From: Aquincola tertiaricarbonis
GTDB taxonomy: Bacteria; Pseudomonadota; Gammaproteobacteria; Burkholderiales; Burkholderiaceae_C
Assembly: GCF_023573145.1 (NCBI RefSeq)
Contig: NZ_CP097635.1
Coordinates: forward strand, 2,914,001 to 2,978,000
DNA: 64,000 nt
Direction: 5' to 3'
The notes beneath the pieces are model-generated. The model made no database searches. It was not told the origin of the DNA and saw only the letters and a program-made list of their open reading frames with translations. A program made the position numbers and the translations under genes. Each line of letters starts with the position of its first letter. Positions within the stretch are counted from its first letter, which is position 1. Below, one piece after another: positions 43,651-54,053 of the stretch.

Positions 43651-44502
43651 TCAACGCATGGCCTGGGCCATCAGCGACCAGGCATTCAGGCAGCGCACCG
43701 CCTCGTGCACCGTCGCGCAGTCGATGGCGATGGTGTCGCCGGCCTCGCGCCGCACCGTGGGCCACAGCGCAAAGGCATCGGCCAGGGCAGGCGACTGGCA
43801 TTGCAGCCGCAGCGCCACCGGCGCGGCGCCCTGCCCGGCCGCCGGCAGCCGCAGCACCGGCGGCGCGCCATGCGCCAGCCCTTGCACCGCGGCCCGGGCC
43901 GCCTGCTCGATCTGGCTGCGCGAAGCCTGCGGCGACAGCGACCGGCCACTGCGGGCACCATCGGACCACTTGACCACGCAGCAGGCCAGCTCGGGCATCA
44001 GCGCCCGCGCCTCTTCGGCGGTGACGTCGCAGCCGCTGACCATCAGCACCGGCACGTCGAACTGGCCGGCCAGCGCGGCATAGAGGCCGATCTCGCCCAG
44101 CTCCAACCCGTTGAGCCACACCCGCGCGAACGCAAAGCTGTTGCTGGTGTGAGCCAGCACGCCGGTGGCCTTGGAACGGGCATGCCAGCCGATCATCAGC
44201 ACGCCGTCCACCTGCTGGTCGACGCCGGCCATCATGCCCAGCAGCCGCGGCTTGCCCTGGATGAGTTCGGCCCGCGGGTCCAGCTCATCGGCCAGCAGGT
44301 TGCCGAAGTGGCCGTGCGAATCGTTCACCAGCACACGGCCGGCGCCGCCTGCAAAGGCGCCGCGCACCGCCGCATCGGCCTCGGCCGTCATCCAGCGGCG
44401 GGCACGTTCGTAGTCGCCGTTGCCGGCCTGCGTCTGCTCGGGCCGCCAGACGCCGGCCACGCCTTCGATGTCGACGGCGACGAGCACAGTGGGTTGCTTC
44501 AT
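43651..44502 (-). CDS. M55 family D-aminopeptidase, DppA type
   Basis: 283 residues from ATG 44502. The zinc ligands match DppA: Asp and Glu in VAVDIEGVAGV, His in VNDSHGHFGN and His in MIGWHARSK, and the LAHTSNSFAFARVWLNG segment is typical. M55 enzymes are decameric D-aminopeptidases; in Bacillus DppA works with a dipeptide ABC transporter. Here it is in the same operon as a Gsi-type transporter, so it likely trims imported peptides. It is preceded 10 bp by the P1 peptidase gene. Confidence 0.88.
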   Translation of the reverse strand: MKQPTVLVAVDIEGVAGVWRPEQTQAGNGDYERARRWMTAEADAAVRGAFAGGAGRVLVNDSHGHFGNLLADELDPRAELIQGKPRLLGMMAGVDQQVDGVLMIGWHARSKATGVLAHTSNSFAFARVWLNGLELGEIGLYAALAGQFDVPVLMVSGCDVTAEEARALMPELACCVVKWSDGARSGRSLSPQASRSQIEQAARAAVQGLAHGAPPVLRLPAAGQGAAPVALRLQCQSPALADAFALWPTVRREAGDTIAIDCATVHEAVRCLNAWSLMAQAMR

Positions 44503-44512
44503 GGGGGGATCG

Positions 44513-45622
44513 TCAGGCAAAGAGTTCGGGGGCCGCTTCACGCAAGGTGAGGCGGCGGTGGCCGTCGCGGCCGGTGACGGGCGTGGCCGCAAACAGCGCA
44601 TGCAGGATGGCCTGCTCGGTGGCCTCGGCCGCGGCCTGGAACAGCAGGTCCAGCGCCGCCTCGTGCAGCAGCGCTACCGCCGGCATCGGCGCCGTGGGCT
44701 GCTGCGGGATGCGCAGCGCGGTGCTGAAGGCCAGCGCGATGTCGCCGCTGCCGTGGCCGTAGTCGCTGCCCGTGCGGGCCAGCCCGGCGGCGGCACGCCG
44801 CGCCACGCGGGTGAGCTGCCGCGCGTCCAGCGGCGCATCGGTGGCCAGCAGGATGATGATGGAGCCTCGCTCGGTGGCCGGGCCGCCAGCCGGCGGTGCG
44901 ATGACCACCCGCCGCCCATCGACCACCAGCGCACCGGGTCGGCCCTGGTTGGCCAGCACCAGCGCGCCCAGCGTGTAGCCCTGCCCTTGCCAGCGCACGC
45001 AGCGCGACGCACTGCCCACGCCGCCCTTCAGCCCATGGCAGCTCATGCCGCGACCGGCGCCCACGCTGCCTTCTTGCAAGCCTGGAAGCCCTGCCCCGCC
45101 CTGCCGCGCCAGCGCCAGTGCATGCTGCACATGCGCCTCCTGCAGCGCCAGCGCCTGGGCATCGTTGAGCCAGCCGTCGTTGCACTCCAGCGCCAGCGGG
45201 TTCACCGTCGGCAGGCTGCGCGCCAGTTGAGGCACCTGGGCGATGGCGTCGCGCACCAGCGCGTTGAAGGCGGTGCCCACGCCGAAGGTGCTGGTGAGTG
45301 CGATCGGCGATTCCAGCGTGCCCAGCTCCTGCACCTGCATCAGCCCGGCGCTTTTGCCAAAGCCATTGATCACGGCCACGCCGGCCGGCAGCTTGTGCAT
45401 GAACAGGTCGCCGGGCTGCGGCAGCAGCACCGTGGTGCCGGTCTGCACCGGGCCTGCGTCCAGCGTGCAGTGGCCCAGCGAGACGCCGGCCACGTCGGTG
45501 ATGTGGTCGCGCGGGCCGCTGGGCAGCAGCCCCACCTGCGGCGCACCCAGGCGGCTGCGCGGCCGCGCGGGTGCCGCCGTCAGCGGTGCATCAGGCACGG
45601 TCGAGCTTGGGGTCGAGTGCAT
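44513..45622 (-). CDS. P1 (S58) family self-processing aminopeptidase, DmpA/BapA type
   Basis: 369 residues from ATG 45622 (a GTG 3 nt upstream is possible). The N-terminal subunit has [13 protein letters not shown] sequence ([15 protein letters not shown]) and [14 protein letters not shown]. The autocleavage site between Gly and the nucleophilic Ser is in [13 protein letters not shown]. Members cleave themselves into alpha and beta chains and remove N-terminal residues, including D-amino acids or beta-peptides. The gene overlaps the permease gene gsiD by 32 bp. It has no signal peptide, so it acts on imported peptides in the cytoplasm. Confidence 0.88.
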   Translation of the reverse strand: MHSTPSSTVPDAPLTAAPARPRSRLGAPQVGLLPSGPRDHITDVAGVSLGHCTLDAGPVQTGTTVLLPQPGDLFMHKLPAGVAVINGFGKSAGLMQVQELGTLESPIALTSTFGVGTAFNALVRDAIAQVPQLARSLPTVNPLALECNDGWLNDAQALALQEAHVQHALALARQGGAGLPGLQEGSVGAGRGMSCHGLKGGVGSASRCVRWQGQGYTLGALVLANQGRPGALVVDGRRVVIAPPAGGPATERGSIIILLATDAPLDARQLTRVARRAAAGLARTGSDYGHGSGDIALAFSTALRIPQQPTAPMPAVALLHEAALDLLFQAAAEATEQAILHALFAATPVTGRDGHRRLTLREAAPELFA

Positions 45623-46475
45623 CACGCAGCCCGTCGCCCAGCAGGTTGAAGGCCAGTACCGTGATGAAGATGGCCATGATGGGAACCAGCGCCACGTGCG
45701 GCGCGTTCAGCATGTCGGCGCGGGCCTCGTTCAGCATCGCGCCCCATTCGGGCGTGGGCGGCTGCGCGCCCAGGCCCAGAAAGCTCAGGCTGGCCGCGGT
45801 GATGATGGAGGTGCCGATGCGCATCGTGAGGTACACCACCACCGAAGCCACGGTGCCCGGCAGCAGGTGGCGCAGCATGATCACGTGGTCGGGTGCGCCG
45901 ATGCTGCGCACCGCCTCGATGTACGTTTGGTGCTTGAGCGCCAGCACATTGCCCCGCACCAGCCGCGCGAAGGCCGGCACGCTGAACACCGCCACCGCCA
46001 CGATGACGTTGACCATGCCGGTGCCCAGCACCGCGACGATGCCGATGGCCAGCAGGATGCCGGGGAAGGCGAAGAGCACATCGCTCATGCGCATGACGAT
46101 GCGGTCCCACCAGCCCTGGTAGTAGCCGGCCAACAGGCCCAGCAGCGTGCCGATGACGGCGCCCACCGCCACCGAGATGAAGCCGGCCGCCAGCGACACC
46201 CGCGCGCCCATCAGGATGCGGCTGAAGATGTCGCGGCCCAGCGGGTCCACGCCGAACCAGTGCTTGGCCGAAGGCGCGGCATTGAGTGCGTCGTAATCGA
46301 AGAAGTTCTCGGCGTCGTAAGGCACCAGCCAGGGCGCGAGCGCGGCCACCAGCACCAGCGCCAGCACGAAGGCGCCGGCCACCAGCGCCACGCGCTGCTT
46401 CTTGAACTTGCGCCAGAACTCGGCGGCCGGCGTGCGCACCGGCGTGGCCGCGGCGGCGATGGAGGGGTTGTTCAC
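45591..46475 (-). CDS. gsiD: Dipeptide/glutathione ABC transporter permease GsiD
   Basis: 294 residues from a GTG that overlaps the gsiC stop (GTGA). The OppC-type permease has an N-terminal helix ([20 protein letters not shown]), the loop [16 protein letters not shown], and the EAA-like motif [22 protein letters not shown], with helices ending in [17 protein letters not shown] and [15 protein letters not shown]. It is the second permease of the Gsi importer, working with gsiC and the ATPase gsiA. Confidence 0.92.
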   Translation of the reverse strand: MNNPSIAAAATPVRTPAAEFWRKFKKQRVALVAGAFVLALVLVAALAPWLVPYDAENFFDYDALNAAPSAKHWFGVDPLGRDIFSRILMGARVSLAAGFISVAVGAVIGTLLGLLAGYYQGWWDRIVMRMSDVLFAFPGILLAIGIVAVLGTGMVNVIVAVAVFSVPAFARLVRGNVLALKHQTYIEAVRSIGAPDHVIMLRHLLPGTVASVVVYLTMRIGTSIITAASLSFLGLGAQPPTPEWGAMLNEARADMLNAPHVALVPIMAIFITVLAFNLLGDGLRDALDPKLDRA

Positions 46476-47392
46476 TGGAAGCGGATGGTCGGGTTGATGA
46501 CGGCGTACAGCACGTCCACCACCAGGTTGATGAGGATGAATTCGAGCGAGAACAGCAGCACCAGGGCCTGCATCACCGGGTAGTCGCGCATCTCCACCGC
46601 GTCGATCAGCAGCCGGCCCATGCCGGGCCAGTTGAAGACCACCTCCACCACGATGGAGCCGCCCAGCAGAAAGCCGAACTGCAGGCCCATCATGGTCACC
46701 ACGGGGATCAGCGCATTGCGCAGCCCGTGCTTGAAGACCACCCGCGCCTCGTCCAGGCCCTTGGCCCGGGCGGTGCGCACATAGTCTTCCTTCAGGATGT
46801 CGATGAAGGAGCTGCGGGTGAAGCGCGCCATCACCGCCGCCACGCCCGCGCCCAGCGTGAGCGAAGGCAGGATGTAGTGCTTCCAGCTGTCGGCGCCCAC
46901 CGTGGGCAGCCAGCCCAGCTGCACCGAGAACACCTGCATCAGCAGCATGCCCAGCGCAAACGGCGGGAACGAGATGCCCGAGATGGCCAGCGACATGCCG
47001 GCCCGGTCGGGCCAGCGGTTGCGCCACACCGCCGAGGCGATGCCCAGCACCAGGCCCAGCAGCACCGACCAGCCCATGGCCGCCACCGTGAGCCAGAAGG
47101 TGGGCGCAAAGCGCTCGCCGATCTCGTCGGCCACCGGCCGCTTGGTGCGGATGGAGTGGCCGAAGTCGCCCTGCAGCGCATGGGTGAAGAAGCGCACGAA
47201 CTGCAGGTGCAGCGGCTGGTCCAGGCCCAGGTCGCGGCGCACCAGTTCCACCGTCTCCGGCGTGGCATCGACACCGGCGGCCAGCCGCGCCGGGTCCCCC
47301 GGCAGCAGGTGCACGAAGCCGAACACGAACACCGCAACCAGCAGCAGCGTGGGCACCAGGCCCACCAGCCGCTTCAGAAGGTACGCAAACAT
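46472..47392 (-). CDS. gsiC: Dipeptide/glutathione ABC transporter permease GsiC
   Basis: 306 residues, DppB/OppB-type permease: N-terminal helix [32 protein letters not shown], periplasmic loop then [20 protein letters not shown] and EAA-like [20 protein letters not shown], ending with [18 protein letters not shown]. It forms the membrane pore with GsiD. It starts 25 bp after gsiB. Confidence 0.93.
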   Translation of the reverse strand: MFAYLLKRLVGLVPTLLLVAVFVFGFVHLLPGDPARLAAGVDATPETVELVRRDLGLDQPLHLQFVRFFTHALQGDFGHSIRTKRPVADEIGERFAPTFWLTVAAMGWSVLLGLVLGIASAVWRNRWPDRAGMSLAISGISFPPFALGMLLMQVFSVQLGWLPTVGADSWKHYILPSLTLGAGVAAVMARFTRSSFIDILKEDYVRTARAKGLDEARVVFKHGLRNALIPVVTMMGLQFGFLLGGSIVVEVVFNWPGMGRLLIDAVEMRDYPVMQALVLLFSLEFILINLVVDVLYAVINPTIRFQ

Positions 47393-47417
47393 CAGGTCAG
47401 GGCTGCAGGGTTGAGGT

Positions 47418-48956
47418 TCACTTCAGTTCGACTTCGTCGAAGTTGAAGCTGCCATCGGGGATGACGTAGAAGCCGGCCAGGTTGCGCGCGCGCACCGACA
47501 CCAGCCGCTCGGTCACCAGGAAGGCCCAGGGCGCGTCCTTCCAGATCTGCTTCTGCGCCTCGGTGTAGAGCTTGGCCTTCTCGGCCTTGTCGGTCGTCAC
47601 CAGCGCCTTGCCGATGGCCTGGTCCACCGCGTCGTTCTTGTAGTAGGCCGTGTTGAACAGCTTGGGCGGGAAGGATTCGCTGGCCAGCAGAGGCCGCATC
47701 GCCCAGTCGGCCTCACCGGTGGAAGACGACCAGCCCACGTAGTACATGCGCACCGGCGCGGTGGCGGGGTCTTGCGCGCTTTCCACGCGTTCCACGCGTT
47801 GGCCGGCTTCCAGCGCCTGCACCTGCAGCTTGATGCCCACCTGGCCCAGCTGCTGTTGCACGAACTGGATCACCTTTTGCGCGGTGGTGTGGTTGTAGGC
47901 CGACCACAGCGTGCTCTCGAAGCCGTTGGGGTAGCCGGCTTCCTTCAGCAGCTCACGCGCCTTGGCCGGGTTGTAGGGCCAGGGGCCCAGCTTGGCGGCG
48001 TATTCCACGCCCTGCGGCAGCACGCCTTCGGCCGGGATGGCATAGCCCGAGAAGGCCACCTTGATCAGCGCGTCCTTGTTGATGGCGTAGTTGATGGCTT
48101 CACGCACCTTGGGGTCGCTGAACGGCTTGTGCTGCGTGTTCATCGACAGGTAGCGGTGGATGATGGACGGCGCGGCCGTCACTTCCAGGCTGGGCTTCTT
48201 CTCCAGCGTGGCCACCGACTCGGGCGGCACCGGGAAGGCGAAGTGCGCCTCGTTGGTCTGCATCACCGCGGCGCGGGTGTTGTTGTCCACCACCGGGCGC
48301 CAGGTGATGCTGTCCACCTTGGGGTAGCCCTTGCGCCAGTAGCCGTCGAACTTCTCCACCTTCAGGTAGTCGGTGGCCTTCCATTCCACGAACTTGAAGG
48401 GGCCGGTGCCCACCGGGTTCTGCGCGATGCCCTTGTTGCCGAACTTGGCCAGCGCAGCCGGCGAGATGATCACGGCCGACGGGTGCGCCAGCGAGTTGAT
48501 GAAGGGCGAGAACGCTTCCTTCAGCGTGAAGCGCACCGTGGTCGCGTCCACCGCCTCGGTCTTGGCGATGTTCTTGTACAGGTTGTAGCGCTTGAGCTTG
48601 TTGTCGGGGTTGGTCACGCGGTCGAAGGTGGCCTTCACCGCCTCGGCATTGAAGGGCGTGCCGTCGTGGAACTTGATGCCGGTCTTGAGCTTGACGGTGT
48701 AGACCAGACCGTCCTTGCTGGCGGTGTAGCTCTCGGCCAGCACCGGCACCATCTTCATGTCCTTGTCGAAGCCGAACAGGCCTTGATAGAACGACTTGGC
48801 CACCGCCTGCGACAGCGTGTCGTTGGCGTCATAGGGGTCGGTGGTGGTGAAGGTGGATTGCACCGCCACCACCACGTCCTTGGCGGCGTGGGCAGCCACG
48901 GCGCTGCCGGCGATGGCCAGCGCGGCGGCCAGGCGGGTGAGCTGTTGTCGGTTCAT
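47418..48956 (-). CDS. gsiB: Glutathione/peptide-binding periplasmic protein GsiB
   Basis: 512 residues, the GsiB length. A signal peptide ([16 protein letters not shown], cut after AHA about 24) is followed by a family 5 binding fold: [60 protein letters not shown] and [20 protein letters not shown] are close to the glutathione-binding GsiB group. Specificity for glutathione versus other short peptides cannot be fixed from sequence. It lies 44 bp after gsiA. Confidence 0.92.
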   Translation of the reverse strand: MNRQQLTRLAAALAIAGSAVAAHAAKDVVVAVQSTFTTTDPYDANDTLSQAVAKSFYQGLFGFDKDMKMVPVLAESYTASKDGLVYTVKLKTGIKFHDGTPFNAEAVKATFDRVTNPDNKLKRYNLYKNIAKTEAVDATTVRFTLKEAFSPFINSLAHPSAVIISPAALAKFGNKGIAQNPVGTGPFKFVEWKATDYLKVEKFDGYWRKGYPKVDSITWRPVVDNNTRAAVMQTNEAHFAFPVPPESVATLEKKPSLEVTAAPSIIHRYLSMNTQHKPFSDPKVREAINYAINKDALIKVAFSGYAIPAEGVLPQGVEYAAKLGPWPYNPAKARELLKEAGYPNGFESTLWSAYNHTTAQKVIQFVQQQLGQVGIKLQVQALEAGQRVERVESAQDPATAPVRMYYVGWSSSTGEADWAMRPLLASESFPPKLFNTAYYKNDAVDQAIGKALVTTDKAEKAKLYTEAQKQIWKDAPWAFLVTERLVSVRARNLAGFYVIPDGSFNFDEVELK

Positions 48957-49000
48957 GCGAACACTCCTGCTGAGTTGTCTGTACAAGTGGAATGGAGAGG

Positions 49001-50881
49001 TCAGTACGCGCCGCCCACCGGATGGCGCGCCACGAAATGGCCGGGCGCCACCTGCGCCAGCGGCGCCACCACCGGCGGGTCGCCCAGCGCCCGCACCGGG
49101 CTGGCGATCTCGTCGGACAGCAGCGGCCGCTGCTTGCGGCGCGTGGGGTCGGCCACCGGCACCGCCGACATCAGCCGGCGGGTGTAGGGGTGCTGCGGGT
49201 TCTCGAACACGGCGCGGCGCGGGCCGATCTCGACGATCTGGCCCAGGTACATCACCGCCACGCGGTGGCTGATGCGCTCCACCACCGCCATGTCGTGCGA
49301 GATGAAGAGGTAGGCCATGCCGAACTCCTGCTGCAGGTCGAGCAGCAGGTTGATGATCTGCGCGCGGATGGACACGTCCAGCGCCGACACCGCTTCGTCG
49401 GCAATCACCACCTTGGGGTTGAGCGCCAGCGCGCGGGCAATGGCGATGCGCTGCCGCTGCCCGCCCGAGAACTCATGCGGGTAGCGGTGCGCCGTCTCGG
49501 CGGGCAGGCCCACTTTTTCCAGCAGCCAGCGCACGCGCTCTTCGGCTTTGTCCGCGGTCATCAGCTTGTGGATGAGCAGCGGCTCCATCACCGAGTAGCC
49601 CACCGTCAAGCGTGGGTCGAGCGAGGCATACGGGTCCTGGAACACGAACTGGATGTCGCGCCGCAGCGCCTGCAGCGCGGCGCCTTCCAGCGGCGCGATG
49701 TCGCGGCCGGCCACTTCCACCCGACCGCCCTGGTGCGCGATCAGCCGCGCCAGCGAGCGGCCGGTGGTGCTCTTGCCGCAGCCCGATTCACCCACCAGCG
49801 CCAGCGTTTCGCCGGGCTGCAGCTCGAAGCTGATCTGCTCGACCGCATGCACCTGCCGCTTGACGCGGCCGAACACGCCGCTGCGCAGCGGAAAGCGCGT
49901 CACCAGCTTGTCCACCTTCAGCACCGGCGGCAGGTCGTGGCGCACGCTGTCGGGCATCAAAATCTGTTCAGCTGCGCCGGGCGTGGCCCTGCCGGCCGGC
50001 AGCTCGCCCGGCATCACGAAGCGCGCCGGCAGGTCCTGCCCCTGCATGGCGCCCAGCTGTGGCACCGCGGCCAGCAGCGCCTGCGTGTAGGGCTGGGTGG
50101 GCGCGGCAAACAGCGAGCGGCAATCGCCCTCTTCGATCTTGTCGCCACGCTTCATCACCAGCACCCGGTCGGCGATCTCGGCCACCACGCCCATGTCGTG
50201 GGTGATGAAGATCACGCCCATCGCCAGCTCCTGCTGCAGCTGGCGGATCAGCGCCAGGATCTGCGCCTGGATGGTGACGTCGAGCGCGGTGGTGGGCTCG
50301 TCGGCGATCAGCAGCGTGGGCCGGCAGGCCAGCGCCATCGCGATCATCACCCGCTGGCGCATGCCGCCCGACAACTGGTGCGGGTGGCGGCCCAGCACCT
50401 CGCGCGCTTCAGGAATGCGCACCAGGTCGAAGAGGCGCAGCGCCTCGGCCATGGCCTCGGCCTGTGTGCGGCCCTGGTGCAGCACGATGCTCTCGGCCAC
50501 CTGCTGGCCGACGGTGAACACCGGGTTCAGGCTGGTCATCGGCTCCTGGAACACCATCGCGATGTCGGCGCCGCGCAGCGCGCGCATCTGCGCACCGCTG
50601 GCCTGCGCCAGGTCGATGCGCTCGCCATCGCGGCGGGTCAGCCACATCCGGCCGCTGTCGATGCGGCCGCCGCCATGCTCCACCAGCCGCATCAGCGCCA
50701 GCGAAGAGACGGACTTGCCCGAGCCTGACTCGCCCACGATGGCCAGCGTCTCGCCGGCATCCACATGAAAGCCCAGCGAGCGCACCGCCTGCAAGCGGCC
50801 CTGCTCGGTCTTGAAGCTGACGCTGAGGTCTTGCACCTCCAGCACCCGGCGCAGGGACGGCGGAACAGCGGGCTTGTTCAT
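49001..50881 (-). CDS. gsiA: Gsi peptide/glutathione ABC transporter ATP-binding protein (dual)
   Basis: 626 residues with two fused NBDs. The first has Walker A GESGSGKS, signature [18 protein letters not shown]; the second has Walker [10 protein letters not shown], signature [19 protein letters not shown] and the [11 protein letters not shown]alker B. The C-terminal oligopeptide extension ([16 protein letters not shown]) is typical of Opp/Dpp ATPases. It powers GsiCD. Its start overlaps the iaaA stop (ATGA). Confidence 0.95.
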   Translation of the reverse strand: MNKPAVPPSLRRVLEVQDLSVSFKTEQGRLQAVRSLGFHVDAGETLAIVGESGSGKSVSSLALMRLVEHGGGRIDSGRMWLTRRDGERIDLAQASGAQMRALRGADIAMVFQEPMTSLNPVFTVGQQVAESIVLHQGRTQAEAMAEALRLFDLVRIPEAREVLGRHPHQLSGGMRQRVMIAMALACRPTLLIADEPTTALDVTIQAQILALIRQLQQELAMGVIFITHDMGVVAEIADRVLVMKRGDKIEEGDCRSLFAAPTQPYTQALLAAVPQLGAMQGQDLPARFVMPGELPAGRATPGAAEQILMPDSVRHDLPPVLKVDKLVTRFPLRSGVFGRVKRQVHAVEQISFELQPGETLALVGESGCGKSTTGRSLARLIAHQGGRVEVAGRDIAPLEGAALQALRRDIQFVFQDPYASLDPRLTVGYSVMEPLLIHKLMTADKAEERVRWLLEKVGLPAETAHRYPHEFSGGQRQRIAIARALALNPKVVIADEAVSALDVSIRAQIINLLLDLQQEFGMAYLFISHDMAVVERISHRVAVMYLGQIVEIGPRRAVFENPQHPYTRRLMSAVPVADPTRRKQRPLLSDEIASPVRALGDPPVVAPLAQVAPGHFVARHPVGGAY

Positions 50882-51849
50882 GCATCGGCCTCGTCAGCGT
50901 AGATGGCCACCTGCACCGGCTGGCCCACCCGTGCCCAGCCGCGGTACATGCCTTCGGTGTTGAAGGGCAGCACCACACCGCCCTGCGCATCGACCGCGAT
51001 CAGGCCGCCACGACCGCCCAGCGGCGGCAGCTTGTCCATCACCACGCGGCGCGCGGCCTCGGCCAGCGGCAGGCCGGCGTACTCCATCAGCGCCGACACG
51101 TCGTGTGCCGCCAGGCCGCGCATGAAGGCTTCGCCCGCGCCGGTGCAGGACACGGCCACGGTGCGGTCGTTGGCATAGCAGCCCGCGCCGATCAAGGGCG
51201 AATCGCCCACGCGGCCGGGGCGCTTGTTGGTCATGCCGCCGGTGGAGGTGGCAGCGGCCAGGTGGCCGTGCACATCCAGCGCCACGGCGCCGACGGTGCC
51301 GAACTTGTTGCGTTCGTCGAGCGGCGAGACGGTCGCGGCCGCGCCGTCATGGTCCAGTGCCATGCCGTCGCCGCTCTGCACCGCCCGCAGCTGGGCCAGG
51401 CGGGCCGGCGTGCCGAACCAGTCGGGCGTGACGGTCTCCAGGCCCTGCTGGCGCGCAAAGCGCTCGGCGCCGTCGCCGATCAGCATCACCGCGCCGCCTT
51501 CTTCCAGCAGCGCGCGGGCGGCCAGCACCGGATTGCGCAGCGTGCGTACGCCGGCCACCGCGCCGGCGGCCAGGTCGCTGCCGCGCATCACGCAGGCGTC
51601 CAGCTCATGGCGGGCATCGGCGGTGTACACCGCACCTCGGCCGGCGTTGAACAGCGGGCACTCTTCCAGCTGGCGCACCGCTTCTGTGACCACGTCCAGC
51701 GCGGTCGCGCCCGCGGCCAGGGCGCCCTGGGCCAGGGCCAGGATCTCGGCCAGCGCGGTGCGGTAGGCGGCCTGCTGCTCGGCCGAGATCGTGGCGCGCG
51801 ACAAGGTGCCGGCGCCGCCGTGGATCGCGATGACGGGGATGGCGCTCAT
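50878..51849 (-). CDS. iaaA: Isoaspartyl peptidase / plant-type L-asparaginase
   Basis: 323 residues of the Ntn-hydrolase family: [12 protein letters not shown] at the start, GKxx-type [19 protein letters not shown], and the autocleavage Gly-Thr before [20 protein letters not shown], whose Thr is the nucleophile. IaaA hydrolyses isoaspartyl dipeptides and asparagine; E. coli iaaA also lies beside gsiABCD. It overlaps its neighbours on both sides (ATGA each), so it belongs to the same transcript. Confidence 0.94.
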   Translation of the reverse strand: MSAIPVIAIHGGAGTLSRATISAEQQAAYRTALAEILALAQGALAAGATALDVVTEAVRQLEECPLFNAGRGAVYTADARHELDACVMRGSDLAAGAVAGVRTLRNPVLAARALLEEGGAVMLIGDGAERFARQQGLETVTPDWFGTPARLAQLRAVQSGDGMALDHDGAAATVSPLDERNKFGTVGAVALDVHGHLAAATSTGGMTNKRPGRVGDSPLIGAGCYANDRTVAVSCTGAGEAFMRGLAAHDVSALMEYAGLPLAEAARRVVMDKLPPLGGRGGLIAVDAQGGVVLPFNTEGMYRGWARVGQPVQVAIYADEADA

Positions 51850-52817
51850 TCAGTGTCCTTCCGCGGCCGGGCGGCACGGCGCAAGGCCGGTGCTGCCGCC
51901 GGGCGGCCGGTGTCGATCTGCAGCCAGGGCAACACGCCGCTGGCCATGTCTTCGGCGCGTTGAACCGCGTCGGGCGTGTGGTGTACCACGGCCGCCACCA
52001 ATGCCTCCAGCAGCGCCAGCACCGTGGCATTGCTGGTGGAAGCCACCTGGCGGTTGACGTGGGCATACAGCACCACGTCGGCCAGCGGCACCAGCGGCGA
52101 GGTGGGCTCATCGGTCAACGCCAGCACCTTGACGCCGCGCTCGCGCGCCAGGCGGGTGAGCACGATGGTGTCTTCCACATAACGCGGAAAGGCCAGCGCC
52201 ACCACCACGTCGCGCGGGCCGCGCTTGACCAGCTGCCGCGCCGCATGGCTGGGCCCGCCGCTGTGCGCCAGGCTGCTGACGCGGGCGCAGTAGGGCTCCA
52301 GCTCATGCTGCAGCAGGCCGGCCAGGTAGGCGCTGCTGCCCCAGCCGAGGGTCATCACCTGCTCGGCCTCGGTCAGCAGCTTGACGGCGGCATCGCACGG
52401 CTGGTGCTGCAGGGCCTGCACCGTGTGCTGCAGGTTGCCCAGCGTCTCGGTCAATGAACCGGCCATCGCCTGCTGCGTGCTGGCGCCCTGCCGCAGGTTG
52501 CTGCGCAGGCTCTCCACCGGGGCCAGGATGGCCTCGAAGCCGCGCGCCAGCTCGGCCCGGAACTGCGGATAGCCCGGGTAGTTGAGGGCCCGCGCAAAGC
52601 GGTTGGCCGTGGCCACCGAGACGGACACCTCGCCCGCGAACTCATCGATGTTGAGCGTGGCCGCCCGGAACGGATGCGCCAGCACCGCCTGCCCCATGCG
52701 CTGCAAGGCCGCCGGCATGCCCGGCAGGCACGCCGCCACCTGCTGCAACACAGGCAACGCGGCAAAGCGGCCGGCCCAGTCAGAGGGCGCAGCCAGGGTG
52801 GCGGGCGGCGAACGCAT
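51846..52817 (-). CDS. MurR/RpiR family transcriptional regulator
   Basis: 323 residues: N-terminal RpiR helix-turn-helix (ISTIDEFAGEVSVSVATANRF-type, here NIDEFAGEVSVSVATANRFA) and C-terminal SIS domain (about 145-280, MTLGWGSSAYLAGLLQHEL, GPRDVVVALAFPRY). SIS domains bind phosphosugars, but RpiR members also control peptide or amino-acid operons. It is the first gene of the gsi operon, so it most likely regulates its own operon. The inverted repeat at 52860-52874, 43 bp upstream, is a candidate operator. Confidence 0.88.
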   Translation of the reverse strand: MRSPPATLAAPSDWAGRFAALPVLQQVAACLPGMPAALQRMGQAVLAHPFRAATLNIDEFAGEVSVSVATANRFARALNYPGYPQFRAELARGFEAILAPVESLRSNLRQGASTQQAMAGSLTETLGNLQHTVQALQHQPCDAAVKLLTEAEQVMTLGWGSSAYLAGLLQHELEPYCARVSSLAHSGGPSHAARQLVKRGPRDVVVALAFPRYVEDTIVLTRLARERGVKVLALTDEPTSPLVPLADVVLYAHVNRQVASTSNATVLALLEALVAAVVHHTPDAVQRAEDMASGVLPWLQIDTGRPAAAPALRRAARPRKDTE

Positions 52818-52859
52818 GAAAACGGGATTACAGAAACAGTGCGAAGCTGGAAAGCAACT

Positions 52860-52874
52860 TACAGGCCGACTGTA
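52860..52874. promoter_or_regulatory. Candidate RpiR operator upstream of the peptide operon
   Basis: TACAG-GCCGA-CTGTA is a perfect 5-bp inverted repeat 43 bp upstream of the RpiR gene. It lies between the RpiR start and the tRNA promoter. The assignment to RpiR is by position only. Confidence 0.35.
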
Positions 52875-52947
52875 GCCGCTCCCAAACGGTGCACCATGCG
52901 CAAAACCCGCAAGCCGCGCAGACGGCTCGCGCTGTGGAAAGTGTGGC

Positions 52948-52953
52948 TATACT
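52948..52953 (+). promoter_or_regulatory. -10 element of the tRNA-Ala promoter
   Basis: TATACT lies 13 bp before the first base of the tRNA. The -35 region is poor, as often for tRNA genes in GC-rich genomes. Confidence 0.6.
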
Positions 52954-52966
52954 CTGCGGCTGCAGT

Positions 52967-53042
<76 letters not shown>

Positions 53043-53051
53043 CCCAGATGC

Positions 53052-53090
53052 AAAAGGGGCTCGGAAAATTTCCGAGCCCCTTTTTCTTTT
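53052..53090 (+). terminator. Strong rho-independent terminator after tRNA-Ala
   Basis: GGGGCTCGGAAA and TTTCCGAGCCCC (53056-53067 and 53069-53080) form a near-perfect 12-bp stem that continues into flanking A and T runs and is followed by TTTTTCTTTTT. Confidence 0.92.
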
Positions 53091-53173
53091 TCGGCGCGTC
53101 CTGCACGGCCGACATGATGTTCCGGCACGTCTTCAGCACGCCGAAGCCCCTCGTACGGGGCTTCCAGCCTCAC

Positions 53174-54034
53174 TCAAAACGCATACAGCGCCCGCACCCC
53201 CACCGTCCGCAGCTTCGGCCCGTTCTCGACCTTCACGTCCTGGCTGGCCTGCAGTTGCAGCTGCACCTGCTTGGTCAGGAAGCTGGCCCAGGTCAGCGTG
53301 ACGTTGCCGTCGTTCTTGCGGCCGCTCAGCGTGGTGCCGTCCAGCGTTTCCTTGGCGCCCAGCGTGTGGCGGTAGGAGACGGCCAGGTGGGTGGCGTCGC
53401 TCAGGTGGTAACGCAGGTGGGCGAAGCCGCGCACCAGCGGGGCCTTCTCGCTCTTGGTGTCGCGCCGGTCCTGGTACAGCTCGGTCTGGCCGATCAGGTC
53501 GATCGACCATTGCGGCGCGAAGCGGCGGATGTAGCCCACCTGCAGGTCGGCCGCCCAGCGGTTGTCGCTCAGGGCAAAGCCCTCGCGCTTGTCGGCGCCG
53601 GTGGGCGCGGTGATGAACAGGCTCCAGCCCAGGTGCTCGCCGCGCTGCAGGTCGGCGATGGTCCACAGCGTGCCGCCGAAGATGATGTCGCCCAGGCCGC
53701 TGGTCTTCTCACCGCTCAGGCCCACCTTCTGGCGGCCGAAGGGCACCACGATCTGCGGGTCGATGGTGTAGCCGTTCCAGGTGGTGAAGTGCACCCAGCG
53801 CAGCAGGCCGACGTCGAGCTTCAGGCCCAGGTTGTCCACGGCCGTGCGGCCGTCCGCCCGCAGCTGGTCGGCGCTGTTGTGCTGGCCGTAGAGCAGCAGC
53901 AGGTCGGTGCCCGCGGGCAGCGCGGTGTAGTCGCCCGCGTCCGGCGAGGTGGCGGCCTGGCCGGCCGCTGGCAGCAGCAGGCCCAGGCAGGTGGCCGCGG
54001 CGGCGCCCAGCAAGGTGTGGCGGGGGGTGGTCAT
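53174..54034 (-). CDS. Outer-membrane MetA-pathway (phenol degradation) family protein
   Basis: 286 residues: signal peptide (LLGAAAATCLGLLLPAAG, cut after AQA), then beta-barrel-like strands ending with aromatic LYAF. The family is the MetA/phenol-degradation outer-membrane group (LPAGTDLLLLYGQHNSADQL, GLKLDVGLLRWVHF, FITAPTGADKREG). Members are thought to admit aromatic or alcoholic substrates. The gene follows the PQQ alcohol dehydrogenase by 19 bp, so it may import its substrate. Confidence 0.8.
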   Translation of the reverse strand: MTTPRHTLLGAAAATCLGLLLPAAGQAATSPDAGDYTALPAGTDLLLLYGQHNSADQLRADGRTAVDNLGLKLDVGLLRWVHFTTWNGYTIDPQIVVPFGRQKVGLSGEKTSGLGDIIFGGTLWTIADLQRGEHLGWSLFITAPTGADKREGFALSDNRWAADLQVGYIRRFAPQWSIDLIGQTELYQDRRDTKSEKAPLVRGFAHLRYHLSDATHLAVSYRHTLGAKETLDGTTLSGRKNDGNVTLTWASFLTKQVQLQLQASQDVKVENGPKLRTVGVRALYAF

Positions 54035-54053
54035 CGGGGTCTCCTCGTTGTCA

